A stretch of 64,000 bases of DNA, from the NCBI RefSeq assembly GCF_004217045.1, contig NZ_SGXM01000001.1:372001-436000 (forward strand), read 5' to 3'. A program made the translations under genes and the position numbers. Shown here one piece after another: positions 52,688-61,649 of the stretch. The DNA comes from Cupriavidus agavae. Lineage in GTDB: Bacteria; Pseudomonadota; Gammaproteobacteria; Burkholderiales; Burkholderiaceae. The notes under the pieces were generated by a model. The model was not told the origin of the DNA and searched no databases. It was given only the letters and a program-made list of their open reading frames with translations. The first letter of the stretch is position 1. Each line of letters begins with the position of its first letter.

Positions 52688-53371
52688 ATGACCAAACGTG
52701 CAATCGTCCTGCTTTCCGGCGGCCTGGACTCCGCCACCGTACTCGCCATGGCCAACGCGGCCGGGTTTGAAACCTACGCGCTGTCGATGCGCTATGGCCA
52801 GCGCCATTCCTCCGAACTCGACGCGGCGAAGAAAGTTGCCGCCGCGCTGGGCGCCCGGCGCCACGAGATCATCGATCTCGACCTGCGCCGGTTCGGCGGC
52901 TCCGCGCTGACCGACGATGCGCTCGACGTGCCGACCGATGGCGAAACTGGCGGAATTCCGATTACCTACGTGCCGGCGCGGAACACGATCATGCTGTCGC
53001 TGGCGCTCGGCTGGGCCGAGGCCATCGGCGGGCGCGACCTGTTCTTCGGCGCCAACGCAGTGGACTATTCGGGCTATCCCGATTGCCGGCCCGAGTACGT
53101 GGCCGCCTACGAAGCGCTGGCCAACCTCGCCACCAAGGCCGGTGTCGAGGGCGATCGCTTCCGCGTGCATGCGCCGATCATCGACATGACCAAGGCCGAG
53201 ATCATCCGCGCGGGCGTCAAGCTTGGCGTGGACTACGGCCTGACCGTATCGTGCTACAAGGCCGACGATGCGGGCCGCGCCTGCGGCGTCTGCGATTCGT
53301 GCCGCATCCGCCGGGCCGGCTTCGAGCAGGCCGGCGTGGCGGACCCCACGCAGTACCAGCCGGCCGCCTGA
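52688..53371 (+). CDS. queC: 7-cyano-7-deazaguanine (preQ0) synthase
   Basis: QueC converts 7-carboxy-7-deazaguanine to preQ0 on the way to queuosine in tRNA. The 227-residue product from the ATG at 52688 has the PP-loop SGGLDS at residues 10-15, [20 protein letters not shown], and the zinc-binding cysteines near the C-terminus ([20 protein letters not shown]). Location beside tol-pal is typical in beta- and gamma-proteobacteria. No preQ1 riboswitch is visible upstream. Confidence 0.97.
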   Translation: MTKRAIVLLSGGLDSATVLAMANAAGFETYALSMRYGQRHSSELDAAKKVAAALGARRHEIIDLDLRRFGGSALTDDALDVPTDGETGGIPITYVPARNTIMLSLALGWAEAIGGRDLFFGANAVDYSGYPDCRPEYVAAYEALANLATKAGVEGDRFRVHAPIIDMTKAEIIRAGVKLGVDYGLTVSCYKADDAGRACGVCDSCRIRRAGFEQAGVADPTQYQPAA

Positions 53372-53425
53372 ACGGCCGGCATCCACCATAAAAATAGTAG
53401 TCCTACGAGCCAAAGCCCCTGAGAC

Positions 53426-54541
53426 ATGCCTGAGATCGACATCCCCGCCATCACGCACACCGTGCTGCTGGGCACCTTCCTGCTGACCTTCCTGTTCGGT
53501 GCCGTGCTGCAGCGTACCCACTTCTGCACGATGGGCGCCGTGTCTGACATCGTCAACATCGGCGACTGGAGCCGCATGCGGATGTGGGTGCTGGCAATCG
53601 GCGTGGCGATGATCGGCACCGGCGTGCTGGCCTGGGCGGGGCTGATCGATCCGACCCGGACGATCTACACGTCGGCGAAGCTCGGCTGGCTCTCGGCGGC
53701 GGTGGGCGGCCTGATGTTCGGCTTCGGCATGGTGCTGGCGTCGGGCTGCGGCAGCAAGACGCTGGTGCGGATTGGCGCCGGCAACCTGAAGTCGCTGGTG
53801 GTGTTCGTGTTCCTCGGACTCTCGGCCTACATGACGCTGCGTGGCCTGTTCGGCGTGGTGCGTGTCAATACGGTCGATGCCGTGGCCGTGACGCTGCCAT
53901 CGACGCAGGATCTGCCCTCGCTGGTGGCCCAGGCTACCGGCATGGCGCGCAGCACGCTGCAACTGGCGCTCGGGCTCGTGCTGGGCGGAGTGCTGGCGGT
54001 CTGGGCGCTGCTCGGCAACGGCTTCCGCACCTTCGACAACCTGCTCGGCGGCGTGGCCGTGGGCCTGATCATCGTCGGCATGTGGGTCGTGTCGGGCCAT
54101 CTTGGCTATGTGCCGGAAGACCCGAACACGCTCGAAGAACTGTTCGTCGCCACCAACAGCGGCCGCATGGAGAGCCTGAGCTTCGTGGCGCCGTACGCGT
54201 ACACGCTCGACTGGCTGATGATGTTCAGCGACAAGAGCAAGGTGCTGACCATCGGCATCGTCAGCGTGTTCGGCGTGATCGCCGGCGCCTGCGCCTATGC
54301 GCTGGTGTCGCGCACGTTCCGCTGGGAAGGCTTCGGCAATGCCGAGGACGTGGCCAACCACATGGTGGGCGGCATCCTGATGGGGGCGGGCGGCGTCACG
54401 GCGCTGGGCTGCACGATCGGCCAGGGGCTATCCGGCGTCTCGACGCTGGCGCTCGGCTCGTTCATCGTGCTGGCCACGATCATCGCCGGCGCCATCCTGG
54501 CGTTCAAATATCAGATGTGGCGTCTGGAGAGCATGGCCTGA
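53426..54541 (+). CDS. YeeE/YedE family sulfur-compound transporter
   Basis: This 371-residue inner-membrane protein with about nine hydrophobic segments belongs to the YeeE/YedE (DUF395) family. Members such as TsuA import thiosulfate; others associate with selenium metabolism. The family's conserved cysteines are visible in QRTHFCTMGAVSD, GMVLASGCGSKTLVRIGAGN and ALGCTIGQGLSGVSTLALGS, the two repeat halves. No TusA/SirA partner is adjacent. It follows queC after 54 bases in the same direction and precedes tRNA-Lys. The substrate is not determined. Confidence 0.88.
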   Translation: MPEIDIPAITHTVLLGTFLLTFLFGAVLQRTHFCTMGAVSDIVNIGDWSRMRMWVLAIGVAMIGTGVLAWAGLIDPTRTIYTSAKLGWLSAAVGGLMFGFGMVLASGCGSKTLVRIGAGNLKSLVVFVFLGLSAYMTLRGLFGVVRVNTVDAVAVTLPSTQDLPSLVAQATGMARSTLQLALGLVLGGVLAVWALLGNGFRTFDNLLGGVAVGLIIVGMWVVSGHLGYVPEDPNTLEELFVATNSGRMESLSFVAPYAYTLDWLMMFSDKSKVLTIGIVSVFGVIAGACAYALVSRTFRWEGFGNAEDVANHMVGGILMGAGGVTALGCTIGQGLSGVSTLALGSFIVLATIIAGAILAFKYQMWRLESMA

Positions 54542-54555
54542 AGGCGGCCTCCGGC

Positions 54556-54584
54556 TTGACACCCAGGGGGGCGCTCCCTATAAT
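54556..54584 (+). promoter_or_regulatory. Perfect consensus sigma-70 promoter of tRNA-Lys
   Basis: TTGACA (54556-54561) and TATAAT (54579-54584) are exact consensus hexamers with a 17-base spacer. A GC-rich discriminator (CGCGG) follows, as in stringently controlled stable RNA promoters. The tRNA begins 19 bases downstream. Confidence 0.95.
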
Positions 54585-54602
54585 CGCGGATTCAGTTTTT
54601 CC

Positions 54603-54678
54603 GGGTCGTTAGCTCAGTCGGTAGAGCAGCGGACTTTTAATCCGTTGGTCGCGTGTTCGAGTCACGCACGACCCACCA
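54603..54678 (+). tRNA. tRNA-Lys (anticodon TTT)
   Basis: A full cloverleaf of 76 bases including the encoded CCA. The acceptor stem is GGGTCGT/ACGACCC. The D-arm is GCTC...GAGC. The anticodon stem GCGGA/TCCGT encloses CTTTTAA with anticodon TTT. The T-arm is CGTG-TTCGAGT-CACG. It is followed by an intrinsic terminator. Confidence 0.98.
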
Positions 54679-54686
54679 GCATTACG

Positions 54687-54725
54687 AAGGGCCTGTGGCG
54701 CAAGTCACAGGCCCTTTTCGTTTTG
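54687..54725 (+). terminator. Intrinsic terminator after tRNA-Lys
   Basis: AAGGGCCTGTG (54687-54697) pairs perfectly with CACAGGCCCTT (54706-54716) and is followed by TTCGTTTT. Confidence 0.92.
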
Positions 54726-54743
54726 GGCGAGTCAGAGGGAGAG

Positions 54744-55271
54744 TCAGACCGGCGGCGTCCGCACCAGCGGGTCCCGGAAGCCGGTGTCGAGTGCGACCGG
54801 TGCCGGCACGGCGACTTCGGGCGCTACATGCACCGGGCGGGTCCGTCCCGCGCGCTGCATCTCGTTCCAGGTCTTGTAGGCGAAATAGCCGGCGCCGGCC
54901 ACGGCGCCGAGCTTCGACAGTTTCCAGGCGACACGGCCCACGGGCGTGCGGCGCAGCAGCGGCAGCGCCAGCGTGATGGCGGTGCTCAGCATCGGATAAT
55001 CCTTGGTAATGCCGAGCATCTTGAGCCAGCCGCCCGGGCGGGCCAGGCTGGTGGCGCGCGGCAGCCAGGCGCCGAGGCTGGTCATGCGGCGGGCGCCGCC
55101 CTTGACCTGGTGCAGGGCCTGCACGGCGTCATAGCGTTCGAGCGCGGCGCGCGTGATCAGCAGTTCCTTGCGGACGGCCAGCGGCAAGCGGACCTCGCGC
55201 GTGAAACGCACGGGGCGGGGATGGTCGTGGCGCTGGCGGCCGTCGTTCGAGTCGTCTTCGGGCGTGGTCAT
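54744..55271 (-). CDS. DUF3318-like membrane-associated protein
   Basis: 175 residues of unknown function. A basic, soluble N-terminal half (RFTREVRLPLAVRKELLITR) is followed by a hydrophobic stretch (STAITLALPLL, KLGAVAGAGYFAYKTW) that probably touches the inner membrane. A proline-rich C-terminal tail carries no motif. I recall this as DUF3318 in Burkholderiaceae. It overlaps the upstream holin-like gene (ATGA) and so is part of a three-gene leftward set with a DUF883 protein, comparable to yqjD-yqjE-yqjK of E. coli. Confidence 0.75.
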   Translation of the reverse strand: MTTPEDDSNDGRQRHDHPRPVRFTREVRLPLAVRKELLITRAALERYDAVQALHQVKGGARRMTSLGAWLPRATSLARPGGWLKMLGITKDYPMLSTAITLALPLLRRTPVGRVAWKLSKLGAVAGAGYFAYKTWNEMQRAGRTRPVHVAPEVAVPAPVALDTGFRDPLVRTPPV

Positions 55272-55645
55272 TGGCGCAGCATCTCCCGGTCTTTGTCGAG
55301 TTCGGCCAGCGTGGCTTCGAACAACGGCGGTGCGTTGCGAACCTTGTTGCGGGCCACCAGCAGGCAGGCGCCGGCGCAGATCAGGTAGAACACCACGATG
55401 GCGCCAATCGCCTGCCAGCGATAGGTTTCCCAGAACAGGATGGCGATCAGCAGCGTGAAGGTCATCAGCGCCATGCCGAAGAACACCAGCCCGAAGCAGG
55501 CCAGCAGCGCCACCTTCATCAGCCGGCTACGCTCTTCGGCCAGCTCGACGCTGGCGAGTTCGAGGCGCGTCTGCAGCATCGACACGACCGAGCCGGTCAG
55601 GTTGCGCAGGGAGTCCAGGAACTTGGGGGAAGAAGAATCGCTCAT
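55268..55645 (-). CDS. Phage holin family (YqjE-like) membrane protein
   Basis: 125 residues from the ATG at 55645 (MSDSSSPKFLDSLRNLTGSV). An amphipathic N-terminal helix with LQTRLELASVELAEERSRLM precedes two strong membrane helices (ALLACFGLVFFGMALMTFTL and AIGAIVVFYLICAGACLLVA). This is the DUF1469/holin-X (YqjE) layout. Despite the family name there is no phage nearby. It is probably co-expressed with the DUF883 protein upstream and DUF3318 downstream. Confidence 0.85.
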   Translation of the reverse strand: MSDSSSPKFLDSLRNLTGSVVSMLQTRLELASVELAEERSRLMKVALLACFGLVFFGMALMTFTLLIAILFWETYRWQAIGAIVVFYLICAGACLLVARNKVRNAPPLFEATLAELDKDREMLRQ

Positions 55646-55797
55646 GCGGCTCCGGGCGGAAAAACGATGCGCCGGCAGAGGCGGCATCTGCGTGGAAAGG
55701 ACCGGTGGCGGCTGATGGGGCCGCACCGGTCCGTATTCGGACTGCGTGCCACCGGCACAGATGCGCAGCCGGTGGCCGTACTACGGGATGTCAGGCG

Positions 55798-56073
55798 TTA
55801 CTTGCGGTTCAGCAGCAGGCCGACCAGCAAGCCGACACCGGCAGCCACGCCCACGGCGCGCCACGGGTGATCGTGCACATAATCGTCCGTCGCGCGTGCG
55901 GCTGCCTTGCTCTTGGTCACGACGGCGTCTTGCAGGTCCTGCGCCTTTTCCTTGGCTTGCTTCAGCAGGCCCATGCCACGCTCGCGCAGTTCGGCAGCTT
56001 TCTCGCCGGTGGTCGAGGCCGCTTGCTTAAGCAGTTCTTCGGCGTCGGACAGAACGGTCTTGACATCGCTCAT
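55798..56073 (-). CDS. DUF883 family (YqjD/ElaB-like) protein
   Basis: 91 residues starting at the ATG at 56073, with AGGAG six bases upstream; an in-frame extension upstream lacks support. The N-terminal part is a long charged amphipathic helix (DAEELLKQAASTTGEKAAEL, LLKQAKEKAQDLQDAV). The C-terminal part is VHDHPWRAVGVAAGVGLLVG followed by LLLNRK, the diagnostic tail anchor of YqjD/ElaB/YgaM. In E. coli YqjD tethers ribosomes to the membrane in stationary phase. Confidence 0.9.
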   Translation of the reverse strand: MSDVKTVLSDAEELLKQAASTTGEKAAELRERGMGLLKQAKEKAQDLQDAVVTKSKAAARATDDYVHDHPWRAVGVAAGVGLLVGLLLNRK

Positions 56074-56291
56074 CAGTTTCTCCTGTTTGCGGGCGGTTGG
56101 TTCAAGTGGTGACATTTTGCCTTGCTCGCCCTTGCTTGTGGCGTTTCTTGTCGTCCAAGTAGCATATGTGGCGGCCGGGCACGGTTTCAAGCTCGTCGCT
56201 ACGTCATCGGCACGTCAGGCCGGAACCTTAGCCTGCTGGCGGAAGTCTTTATGACTTCGAGTGATTTTGTAGTGACTTTATATTCGTTTGG

Positions 56292-56309
56292 GTTGGATGG
56301 CAATCCAAC
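56292..56309. repeat. Small hairpin in the peroxiredoxin leader
   Basis: GTTGGAT (56292-56298) and ATCCAAC (56303-56309) form a perfect 7-bp stem with a GGCA loop, in a locally AT-rich leader of about 150 bases just ahead of the peroxiredoxin gene. It may affect mRNA stability. No clear promoter pair was found. Confidence 0.5.
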
Positions 56310-56372
56310 TAAGCTGGTTCACCTCGTCTTACCTTTCCTTACTTTATCTCTCTTTTCCCGGAGACTTTTCTC

Positions 56373-57011
56373 ATGGCACTGCGTCTTGGCGATATCGCAC
56401 CTGACTTCGAGCAAGAATCGAGCGAGGGCCGCATCCGCTTCCATGACTGGCTCGGCGATGGCTGGGGCGTCCTGTTCTCGCACCCGGCCGACTACACCCC
56501 GGTGTGCACCACCGAACTGGGGCTGACGGCCAGGCTCAAGGGCGAGTTCGAGAAGCGCAACGTCAAGGCGATTGCCCTGTCCGTGGACAGCGTGGCGTCG
56601 CACCAGGGCTGGATTGGCGACATCAACGAGACCCAGTCGACCACGGTCAACTTCCCGATCCTGGCCGACGCCGACCGCAAGGTGTCCGAGCTCTACGACA
56701 TGATTCATCCGAACGCCAACGAGACGCTGACCGTGCGCTCGCTGTTCGTGATCGACCCGAAGAAGAAGGTCCGCCTGATCATTACCTATCCTGCAAGCAC
56801 CGGTAGAAATTTCAACGAAATCTTGCGCGTCATCGATTCGCTGCAACTGACCGACAGCCACAGCGTGGCGACGCCGGGCAACTGGCAGGACGGCGATGAC
56901 GTGGTGATCGTGCCGTCGCTGAAGGACGAAGAGGTGATCCGCCAGAAATTCCCGAAGGGCTACAAGGCGGTGCGTCCGTACCTGCGCCTGACGCCGCAGC
57001 CGAACAAGTAA
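56373..57011 (+). CDS. 1-Cys peroxiredoxin (Prx6 type)
   Basis: 212 residues. The peroxidatic cysteine is Cys45 in FSHPADYTPVCTTELG. There is no resolving cysteine elsewhere in the protein, and the C-terminal extension (VPSLKDEEVIRQKFPKGYKA and RPYLRLTPQP) is that of the Prx6 group. It reduces H2O2 and organic hydroperoxides in the cytoplasm, usually with glutathione or another small thiol. It stands alone, followed by a terminator. Confidence 0.95.
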   Translation: MALRLGDIAPDFEQESSEGRIRFHDWLGDGWGVLFSHPADYTPVCTTELGLTARLKGEFEKRNVKAIALSVDSVASHQGWIGDINETQSTTVNFPILADADRKVSELYDMIHPNANETLTVRSLFVIDPKKKVRLIITYPASTGRNFNEILRVIDSLQLTDSHSVATPGNWQDGDDVVIVPSLKDEEVIRQKFPKGYKAVRPYLRLTPQPNK

Positions 57012-57016
57012 AGAAA

Positions 57017-57052
57017 AACCGGGTCCGAGGTGTTCACCCCGGCCCGGTCCAG
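57017..57052 (-). terminator. Probable terminator downstream of gcdH
   Basis: Read leftward, ACCGGG...CCCGGT with an inner CGGGGTG/CACCTCG stem is followed by TTTTTC. It is imperfect, with one mismatch and bulges, but well placed to stop the gcdH transcript. Confidence 0.55.
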
Positions 57053-57127
57053 TACTGCATGACTTTGTCGTGGAAGCGTTGTTTCAAGCGATGGGCAAGC
57101 CCGTCGTCTCCTTGGTAGTGTGCTTCC

Positions 57128-57153
57128 GCCCGGCCTCGCGCCGGGCGTTTTCT
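57128..57153 (+). terminator. Intrinsic terminator for the peroxiredoxin gene
   Basis: GCCCGGC (57128-57134) pairs perfectly with GCCGGGC (57140-57146) around CTCGC and is followed by GTTTTCTT. It sits between the convergent peroxiredoxin and gcdH genes. Confidence 0.75.
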
Positions 57154-57175
57154 TGGGCGTTGCCGTCCGGCAGGA

Positions 57176-58369
57176 TCAGAAGAACGCCTGCAGGCCGGTC
57201 TGGGCGCGGCCCAGGATCAGCGCGTGGATGTCGTGGGTGCCCTCGTAGGTGTTGACCACCTCCAGGTTCACCACGTGGCGGATCACGCCGAATTCGTCCG
57301 AAATACCGTTGCCGCCGAGCATGTCGCGGGCCACGCGGGCGATGTCGAGCGACTTGCCGCACGAGTTGCGCTTCATGATCGAGGTGATTTCCACCGCGGC
57401 GGTGCCTTCGTCCTTCATGCGGCCCAGGCGCAGGCAGCCCTGCAGGCCCAGCGTGATCTCGGTCTGCATGTCGGCCAGCTTCTTCTGCACCAGCTGCGTG
57501 GCGGCCAGCGGGCGGCCGAACTGCTTGCGGTCCAGCGTGTACTGGCGGGCGGTGTGCCAGCAGAACTCGGCGGCGCCCAGCGCGCCCCAGGCGATGCCGT
57601 AGCGGGCCGAGTTCAGGCACGTGAACGGGCCCTTCAGGCCGCTGACGCCCGGCATGATGTTCTCTTCGGGCACGAACACCTGGTCCATCACGATTTCGCC
57701 GGTGATCGACGTGCGCAGGCCCACCTTGCCGTGGATGGCCGGGGCGCTCAGGCCCTTCCAGCCCTTTTCCAGGATGAAGCCGCGGATCGCTTCCTTGCCG
57801 TCGTCGCCCATCAGCTTGGCCCAGACCACGAAAACGTCGGCGATCGGGGAGTTGGTGATCCACATCTTGGCGCCGGACAGCTCGTAGCCGCCATCCACCT
57901 TCTTGGCGCGGGTGACCATCGAGCCGGGGTCGGAGCCGTGGTTCGGCTCGGTCAGGCCGAAGCAGCCGATCCATTCGCCGGTGGCCAGCCTGGGCAGGTA
58001 TTTCTGCTTCTGGGCTTCGGTGCCGAACTCGTTGATCGGCACCATGACCAGCGACGACTGCACGCTCATCATCGAGCGGTAGCCCGAATCCACGCGCTCC
58101 ACTTCGCGGGCGATCAGGCCGTAGCTGACGTAGTTCAGGCCGGGGCCGCCGTACTGCTCCGGAATGGTCGGGCCGAGCAGGCCGAGTTCGCCCATTTCGC
58201 GGAAGATCTCGATATCGGTCTTCTCGTTGCGGAACGACTGGAGCACGCGCGGCATCAGCTTGTCCTGGCAATAGGCCGCGGCGGCGTCACGGATCATGCG
58301 CTCGTCGTCGGTCAGTTGCTGGTCCAGCAGCAGCGGGTCGGTCCAGTTGAATTCGGCGTTGGCAGCCAT
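57176..58369 (-). CDS. gcdH: Glutaryl-CoA dehydrogenase
   Basis: This FAD enzyme oxidises and decarboxylates glutaryl-CoA to crotonyl-CoA in lysine and tryptophan breakdown. The 397-residue product from the ATG at 58369 has the acyl-CoA dehydrogenase domains in order, with [20 protein letters not shown] (FAD/substrate loop) and [18 protein letters not shown]. The catalytic Glu376 lies in the very characteristic [20 protein letters not shown]. This end and [20 protein letters not shown] separate GcdH from other acyl-CoA dehydrogenases. A divergent IclR regulator shares its promoter region. Confidence 0.95.
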   Translation of the reverse strand: MAANAEFNWTDPLLLDQQLTDDERMIRDAAAAYCQDKLMPRVLQSFRNEKTDIEIFREMGELGLLGPTIPEQYGGPGLNYVSYGLIAREVERVDSGYRSMMSVQSSLVMVPINEFGTEAQKQKYLPRLATGEWIGCFGLTEPNHGSDPGSMVTRAKKVDGGYELSGAKMWITNSPIADVFVVWAKLMGDDGKEAIRGFILEKGWKGLSAPAIHGKVGLRTSITGEIVMDQVFVPEENIMPGVSGLKGPFTCLNSARYGIAWGALGAAEFCWHTARQYTLDRKQFGRPLAATQLVQKKLADMQTEITLGLQGCLRLGRMKDEGTAAVEITSIMKRNSCGKSLDIARVARDMLGGNGISDEFGVIRHVVNLEVVNTYEGTHDIHALILGRAQTGLQAFF

Positions 58370-58456
58370 GGCGTGTCTCCTTCGTAGTTCGGCGATATTG
58401 GGGTCGATGCGGGCCTCGGGCCTGCACGAATCCGGGGTCAACCAGGGAATTTTGCA

Positions 58457-58482
58457 GTTCCGCATTGCGGAACCTTGTTCCG
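58457..58482. promoter_or_regulatory. IclR-type palindromic operator between gcdH and iclR
   Basis: GTTCCGCATTGCGGAAC (58457-58473) is a palindrome broken only at its centre, with a third half-site GTTCCG at 58477-58482. The symmetry and length suit IclR-family operators. Its position, 88 bases before the gcdH ATG and about 120 before the regulator, fits control of both. Confidence 0.65.
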
Positions 58483-58591
58483 ATGAGCTAGTATAGCCGA
58501 ACCGGTTTTCGCTGCAACTGGCGTTTTTGCGGCGCCGGCGATTTGCGTTCGACAATCGACCAACCGCCTTTTTCCTGACTGGAGCGCCGTC

Positions 58592-59416
58592 TTGGCCACC
58601 AACACATCCGCTGCGTCCGCCGCCGCCCCCGACGCGGCCGCGCCGCGCGAGCGCGAGAGCGATCCGAACTTCGTCACGGCACTGGCCCGGGGGCTGGAAC
58701 TGCTGCGCTGCTTCCGCACCGGCGAGGCGATGCTGGGCAACCAGGATTTCGTGCGCCGGACCGGATTCCCCAAGGCCACGGTCAGCCGGCTGGCCGGCAC
58801 GCTGGTGCAACTGGGCTACCTGCGCTACGACGACAGCCTCGGCAAGTATGCGCTCGACGCCGGGGTGCTGGCGCTGGGGTTCTCGTATCTGGCGGCGTCC
58901 GACGTGGTGGCGCTGGCGCGGCCGCACATGCTGGCGTTCGCGCAGGCGCACGGGGTGTCGGTATCGCTGGGCAAACGCGAGCGGCTGGAAGTCATCTACC
59001 TCGACTCCATCCGCAACGACGCCGGCGCGATGCTGGGGCTGGGCGTGGGCTCGCGGCTCTCGCTGGTATCGAGTTCGATGGGGCGTGCCTACCTGGCCGC
59101 GTTGCCGGCCGGCAAGCGCGAGCGGGTGCTGGTGGAGTTCTCGCAGGCGTTTCCCGAGCAGTGGAAGCAGCAGGAGGCGCCCCTGCGCGCCGCGCTCGCC
59201 GAGGCCGGGCGCGACGGCTACGCCGCGTCGTTCCGCGACTGGCATCCGGCCATCCACGCCTGCGCGGTGGCGTTCCGGCCGGTGGGCGAGCGGGATCTGC
59301 ACATGCTCAGTTGCAGCGCATCGTATGGCGCGGTCAGCGAGGAGGTGTTCCGGGAGAAGCTGGCCCCGGCGTTGCGGGTGCTGGGGGCGAGGTTGTCGGA
59401 CCCGGCGGGGCGGTAG
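58592..59416 (+). CDS. IclR family transcriptional regulator
   Basis: 274 residues from a TTG at 58592, with GGAG 8 bases upstream. The N-terminal winged helix-turn-helix covers about residues 25-85 ([40 protein letters not shown]). The C-terminal effector domain contains [28 protein letters not shown] and [20 protein letters not shown], typical of IclR. The N-terminal 20 residues are alanine/proline-rich. Divergence from gcdH with a palindrome in between suggests it regulates glutarate/glutaryl-CoA catabolism; the effector is unknown. Confidence 0.92.
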   Translation: MATNTSAASAAAPDAAAPRERESDPNFVTALARGLELLRCFRTGEAMLGNQDFVRRTGFPKATVSRLAGTLVQLGYLRYDDSLGKYALDAGVLALGFSYLAASDVVALARPHMLAFAQAHGVSVSLGKRERLEVIYLDSIRNDAGAMLGLGVGSRLSLVSSSMGRAYLAALPAGKRERVLVEFSQAFPEQWKQQEAPLRAALAEAGRDGYAASFRDWHPAIHACAVAFRPVGERDLHMLSCSASYGAVSEEVFREKLAPALRVLGARLSDPAGR

Positions 59417-59417
59417 G

Positions 59418-59451
59418 TTTTCTCCCCTCTCCCTCTGGAGAGGGGAGAAAA
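59418..59451. terminator. 15-bp perfect hairpin between iclR and kynA (bidirectional terminator-like)
   Basis: A stem of 15 perfect pairs, TTTTCTCCCCTCTCC (59418-59432) and GGAGAGGGGAGAAAA (59437-59451), around CTCT begins one base after the iclR stop and precedes the convergent kynA stop. The A/T ends make it look like a symmetric terminator, although the T-run lies inside the stem. Similar pyrimidine-rich palindromes are frequent in this bacterial group, to my recollection. Confidence 0.6.
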
Positions 59452-59471
59452 CAAGAGGGAGGATCGCGGGC

Positions 59472-60347
59472 TTACAAATCCGTGCGCAACCGCCACAATT
59501 CCGGAAACAGCACCACGTCGAGCATCTTGCGCAGGTAGCTGACCCCTTCCGTGCCGCCGCTGCCGCGCTTGAAGCCGATCACGCGTTCGACCGTCGTGAC
59601 ATGGCGGAAGCGCCATTGCCGGAACGCGTCTTCGAGGTCGACGAACTTCTCGCCGAGTTCGTACAGTTCCCAGTGCGCTGACGGATTCCGATAGATCTCA
59701 AGCCACGCGGCCTCTACCGATTCGTTGTAGGCCAGCGGCTGGGTCCAGTCGCGCTCCACCACGTCGGCGTCGAGGGTAAAGCCACGGCGCGCCATCAGGC
59801 GGATGGCTTCGTCATACATCGACGGCGTTTGCAGCGCCGTTTCCACGAGCTTCATATGCTCTGGCCGATGCGCGTGCGGACGCAGCATCGCGGCATTCTT
59901 GTTGCCGAGGATGAATTCGATCTCGCGGTACTGGTAGGACTGGAAGCCCGACGAGGCGCCCAGATAGGGCCGCATCGCCGAATACTCGGGCGGCGTCATC
60001 GTGGCCAGCACGTTCCACGCCTGTACCAGCTGGTCCATGATGCGCGAGACGCGCGCCAGCATCTTGAAGGCTGGCTGGAGCTGATCGGTCTTCACGGCGT
60101 CGCGCGCGGCGCGCAGTTCGTGCAGCATCAGCTTCATCCACAGCTCGGTGGTCTGGTGCTGGACGATGAACAGCATCTCGTTATGGTCGGGCGAGAGCGG
60201 GTGCTGGGCGCTCAGGATCTGGTCCAGCCCAAGGTAGTCGCCGTAGCTCATGTCGCGCGCGAAATCCATCTGCGCGCCGTGCCAGCCATCGCCGCCGGCG
60301 GCCGGAGCGGCGCCGTGGCCCATCGGGCATCCCTTGAATTCACTCAT
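59472..60347 (-). CDS. kynA: Tryptophan 2,3-dioxygenase
   Basis: This heme enzyme opens the indole ring of L-tryptophan to N-formylkynurenine, the first step of the kynurenine pathway. 291 residues. Conserved stretches are [40 protein letters not shown] (distal pocket histidine and substrate arginine region) and [20 protein letters not shown] with the proximal heme histidine, then [13 protein letters not shown]. It is the third gene of kynB-kynU-kynA and follows kynU after 12 bases. Confidence 0.96.
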   Translation of the reverse strand: MSEFKGCPMGHGAAPAAGGDGWHGAQMDFARDMSYGDYLGLDQILSAQHPLSPDHNEMLFIVQHQTTELWMKLMLHELRAARDAVKTDQLQPAFKMLARVSRIMDQLVQAWNVLATMTPPEYSAMRPYLGASSGFQSYQYREIEFILGNKNAAMLRPHAHRPEHMKLVETALQTPSMYDEAIRLMARRGFTLDADVVERDWTQPLAYNESVEAAWLEIYRNPSAHWELYELGEKFVDLEDAFRQWRFRHVTTVERVIGFKRGSGGTEGVSYLRKMLDVVLFPELWRLRTDL

Positions 60348-60359
60348 GATCGGCTCCGC

Positions 60360-61616
60360 TCAGGTCACCGCCGTCCGCACGGCAAAGCGCGGGTCGCGGT
60401 AGGCGCCGGTGTCGAGCACATCGCGCAGGATCTCCACGGCGTCCCAGACCTCGGTGAAGCTCGTGTAGAGCGGCGTGAAGCCGAAGCGCGCGATGGCGGG
60501 CTCGCGGTAGTCGCCAATCACGCCGCGTTCAATCAGCGCGGCCACCAGCGCGTAGCCGTCCGGATGCGCGAAGCTGACCTGGCTGCCGCGCTTCGCGTGT
60601 TCGCGCGGCGTGACCAGCGTCAGCGGATGCGTGGCGCAGCGGGCTTCCACGAGTTCGATGAAGAGGTCGGTCAGCTTCAGCGATTTCGCGCGCAGTGCGG
60701 TCATGCTGGTCTGGGCGAAGATGTCGAGGCCGCATTCCACCATCGCCAGCGACGTGATCGGCTGCGTGCCGCACAGGAAGCGGTCGATGCCGCTGGCCGG
60801 CGCGTACTGCGGCGCCATGGCGAACGGCGCCCGGTGGCCCCACCAGCCGGAGAGCGGCTGCCAGAACTGGTCGCGCAGCGCCGGCGCCACCCAGACGAAG
60901 GCCGGCGAGCCGGGGCCGCCGTTCAGGTACTTGTAGGTGCAGCCGATTGCGTAGTCGGCCCTGGCCGCGTTCAGTGCCACGGGCACGGCGCCGGCCGAGT
61001 GGGCCAGGTCCCAGACGGTCAGCGCGCCGCGGGCGTGCGCGAGTTCGGTCAGGCCGGCCATGTCGAGCATCTCGCCGGTCTTGTAGTTGACGTGGGTCAG
61101 CATCAGCACGGCGGTGTCGGCGCCCACGGCGGCGTCGATCTGGTCCGGGCTGTCCACCAGGCGTACCTCGTAGCCCTGCTGCAGCAGGTCGGCCAGGCCC
61201 TGGGCGATATAGAGATCGGTCGGGAAGTTGCTGGCTTCGGACACGATCACGCGGCGCGCCGGGTCGCGCTGCTGCTGCACGCGCAGCGCGGCAGCCAGCA
61301 CCTTGAACAGGTTGATCGAGGTGGTATCGGTGACCACCACCTCGTCGTGGCCGGCGCCGACCAGCGGGGCCAGCAGGTTGCCGAGCCGCTGCGGCAGGTC
61401 GAACCAGCCGGCGGTGTTCCAGCTGCGGATCAGGCCGTTGCCCCATTCGGCATTGACCACCTCCGAGGCACGGGCCGCAGCGGCGCGCGGTCGGGCGCCG
61501 AGCGAGTTGCCATCGAGGTAGATCACGCCTTCGGGCAAGGCGAACTGTTCGCGCAGCGCGTGGAGCGGGTCGTCCCGGTCCATCGCCTGGCAGCGTTCAC
61601 GCGTCAGGTTTGTCAT
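60360..61616 (-). CDS. kynU: Kynureninase
   Basis: This PLP enzyme cleaves kynurenine to anthranilate and alanine. 418 residues. Landmarks are [20 protein letters not shown] at the N-terminus, [20 protein letters not shown], the PLP lysine in [20 protein letters not shown], and [20 protein letters not shown]. Length matches Pseudomonas and Burkholderia KynU. It lies 33 bases after kynB on the same transcript. Confidence 0.96.
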   Translation of the reverse strand: MTNLTRERCQAMDRDDPLHALREQFALPEGVIYLDGNSLGARPRAAAARASEVVNAEWGNGLIRSWNTAGWFDLPQRLGNLLAPLVGAGHDEVVVTDTTSINLFKVLAAALRVQQQRDPARRVIVSEASNFPTDLYIAQGLADLLQQGYEVRLVDSPDQIDAAVGADTAVLMLTHVNYKTGEMLDMAGLTELAHARGALTVWDLAHSAGAVPVALNAARADYAIGCTYKYLNGGPGSPAFVWVAPALRDQFWQPLSGWWGHRAPFAMAPQYAPASGIDRFLCGTQPITSLAMVECGLDIFAQTSMTALRAKSLKLTDLFIELVEARCATHPLTLVTPREHAKRGSQVSFAHPDGYALVAALIERGVIGDYREPAIARFGFTPLYTSFTEVWDAVEILRDVLDTGAYRDPRFAVRTAVT

Positions 61617-61649
61617 GTTGGATGCAGCGTCCTGGAATAGGGAAGGGTG

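Noticed and set aside
54603..54678. tRNA-Lys and tRNA-Gly as integration sites of a mobile element
   Set aside because: No integrase, no direct repeat of the tRNA 3' end and no change in gene character nearby were seen.
55268..55645. Holin family protein as evidence of a prophage
   Set aside because: It is a YqjE-type housekeeping membrane protein in a conserved trio; no lysis or structural phage genes are near.
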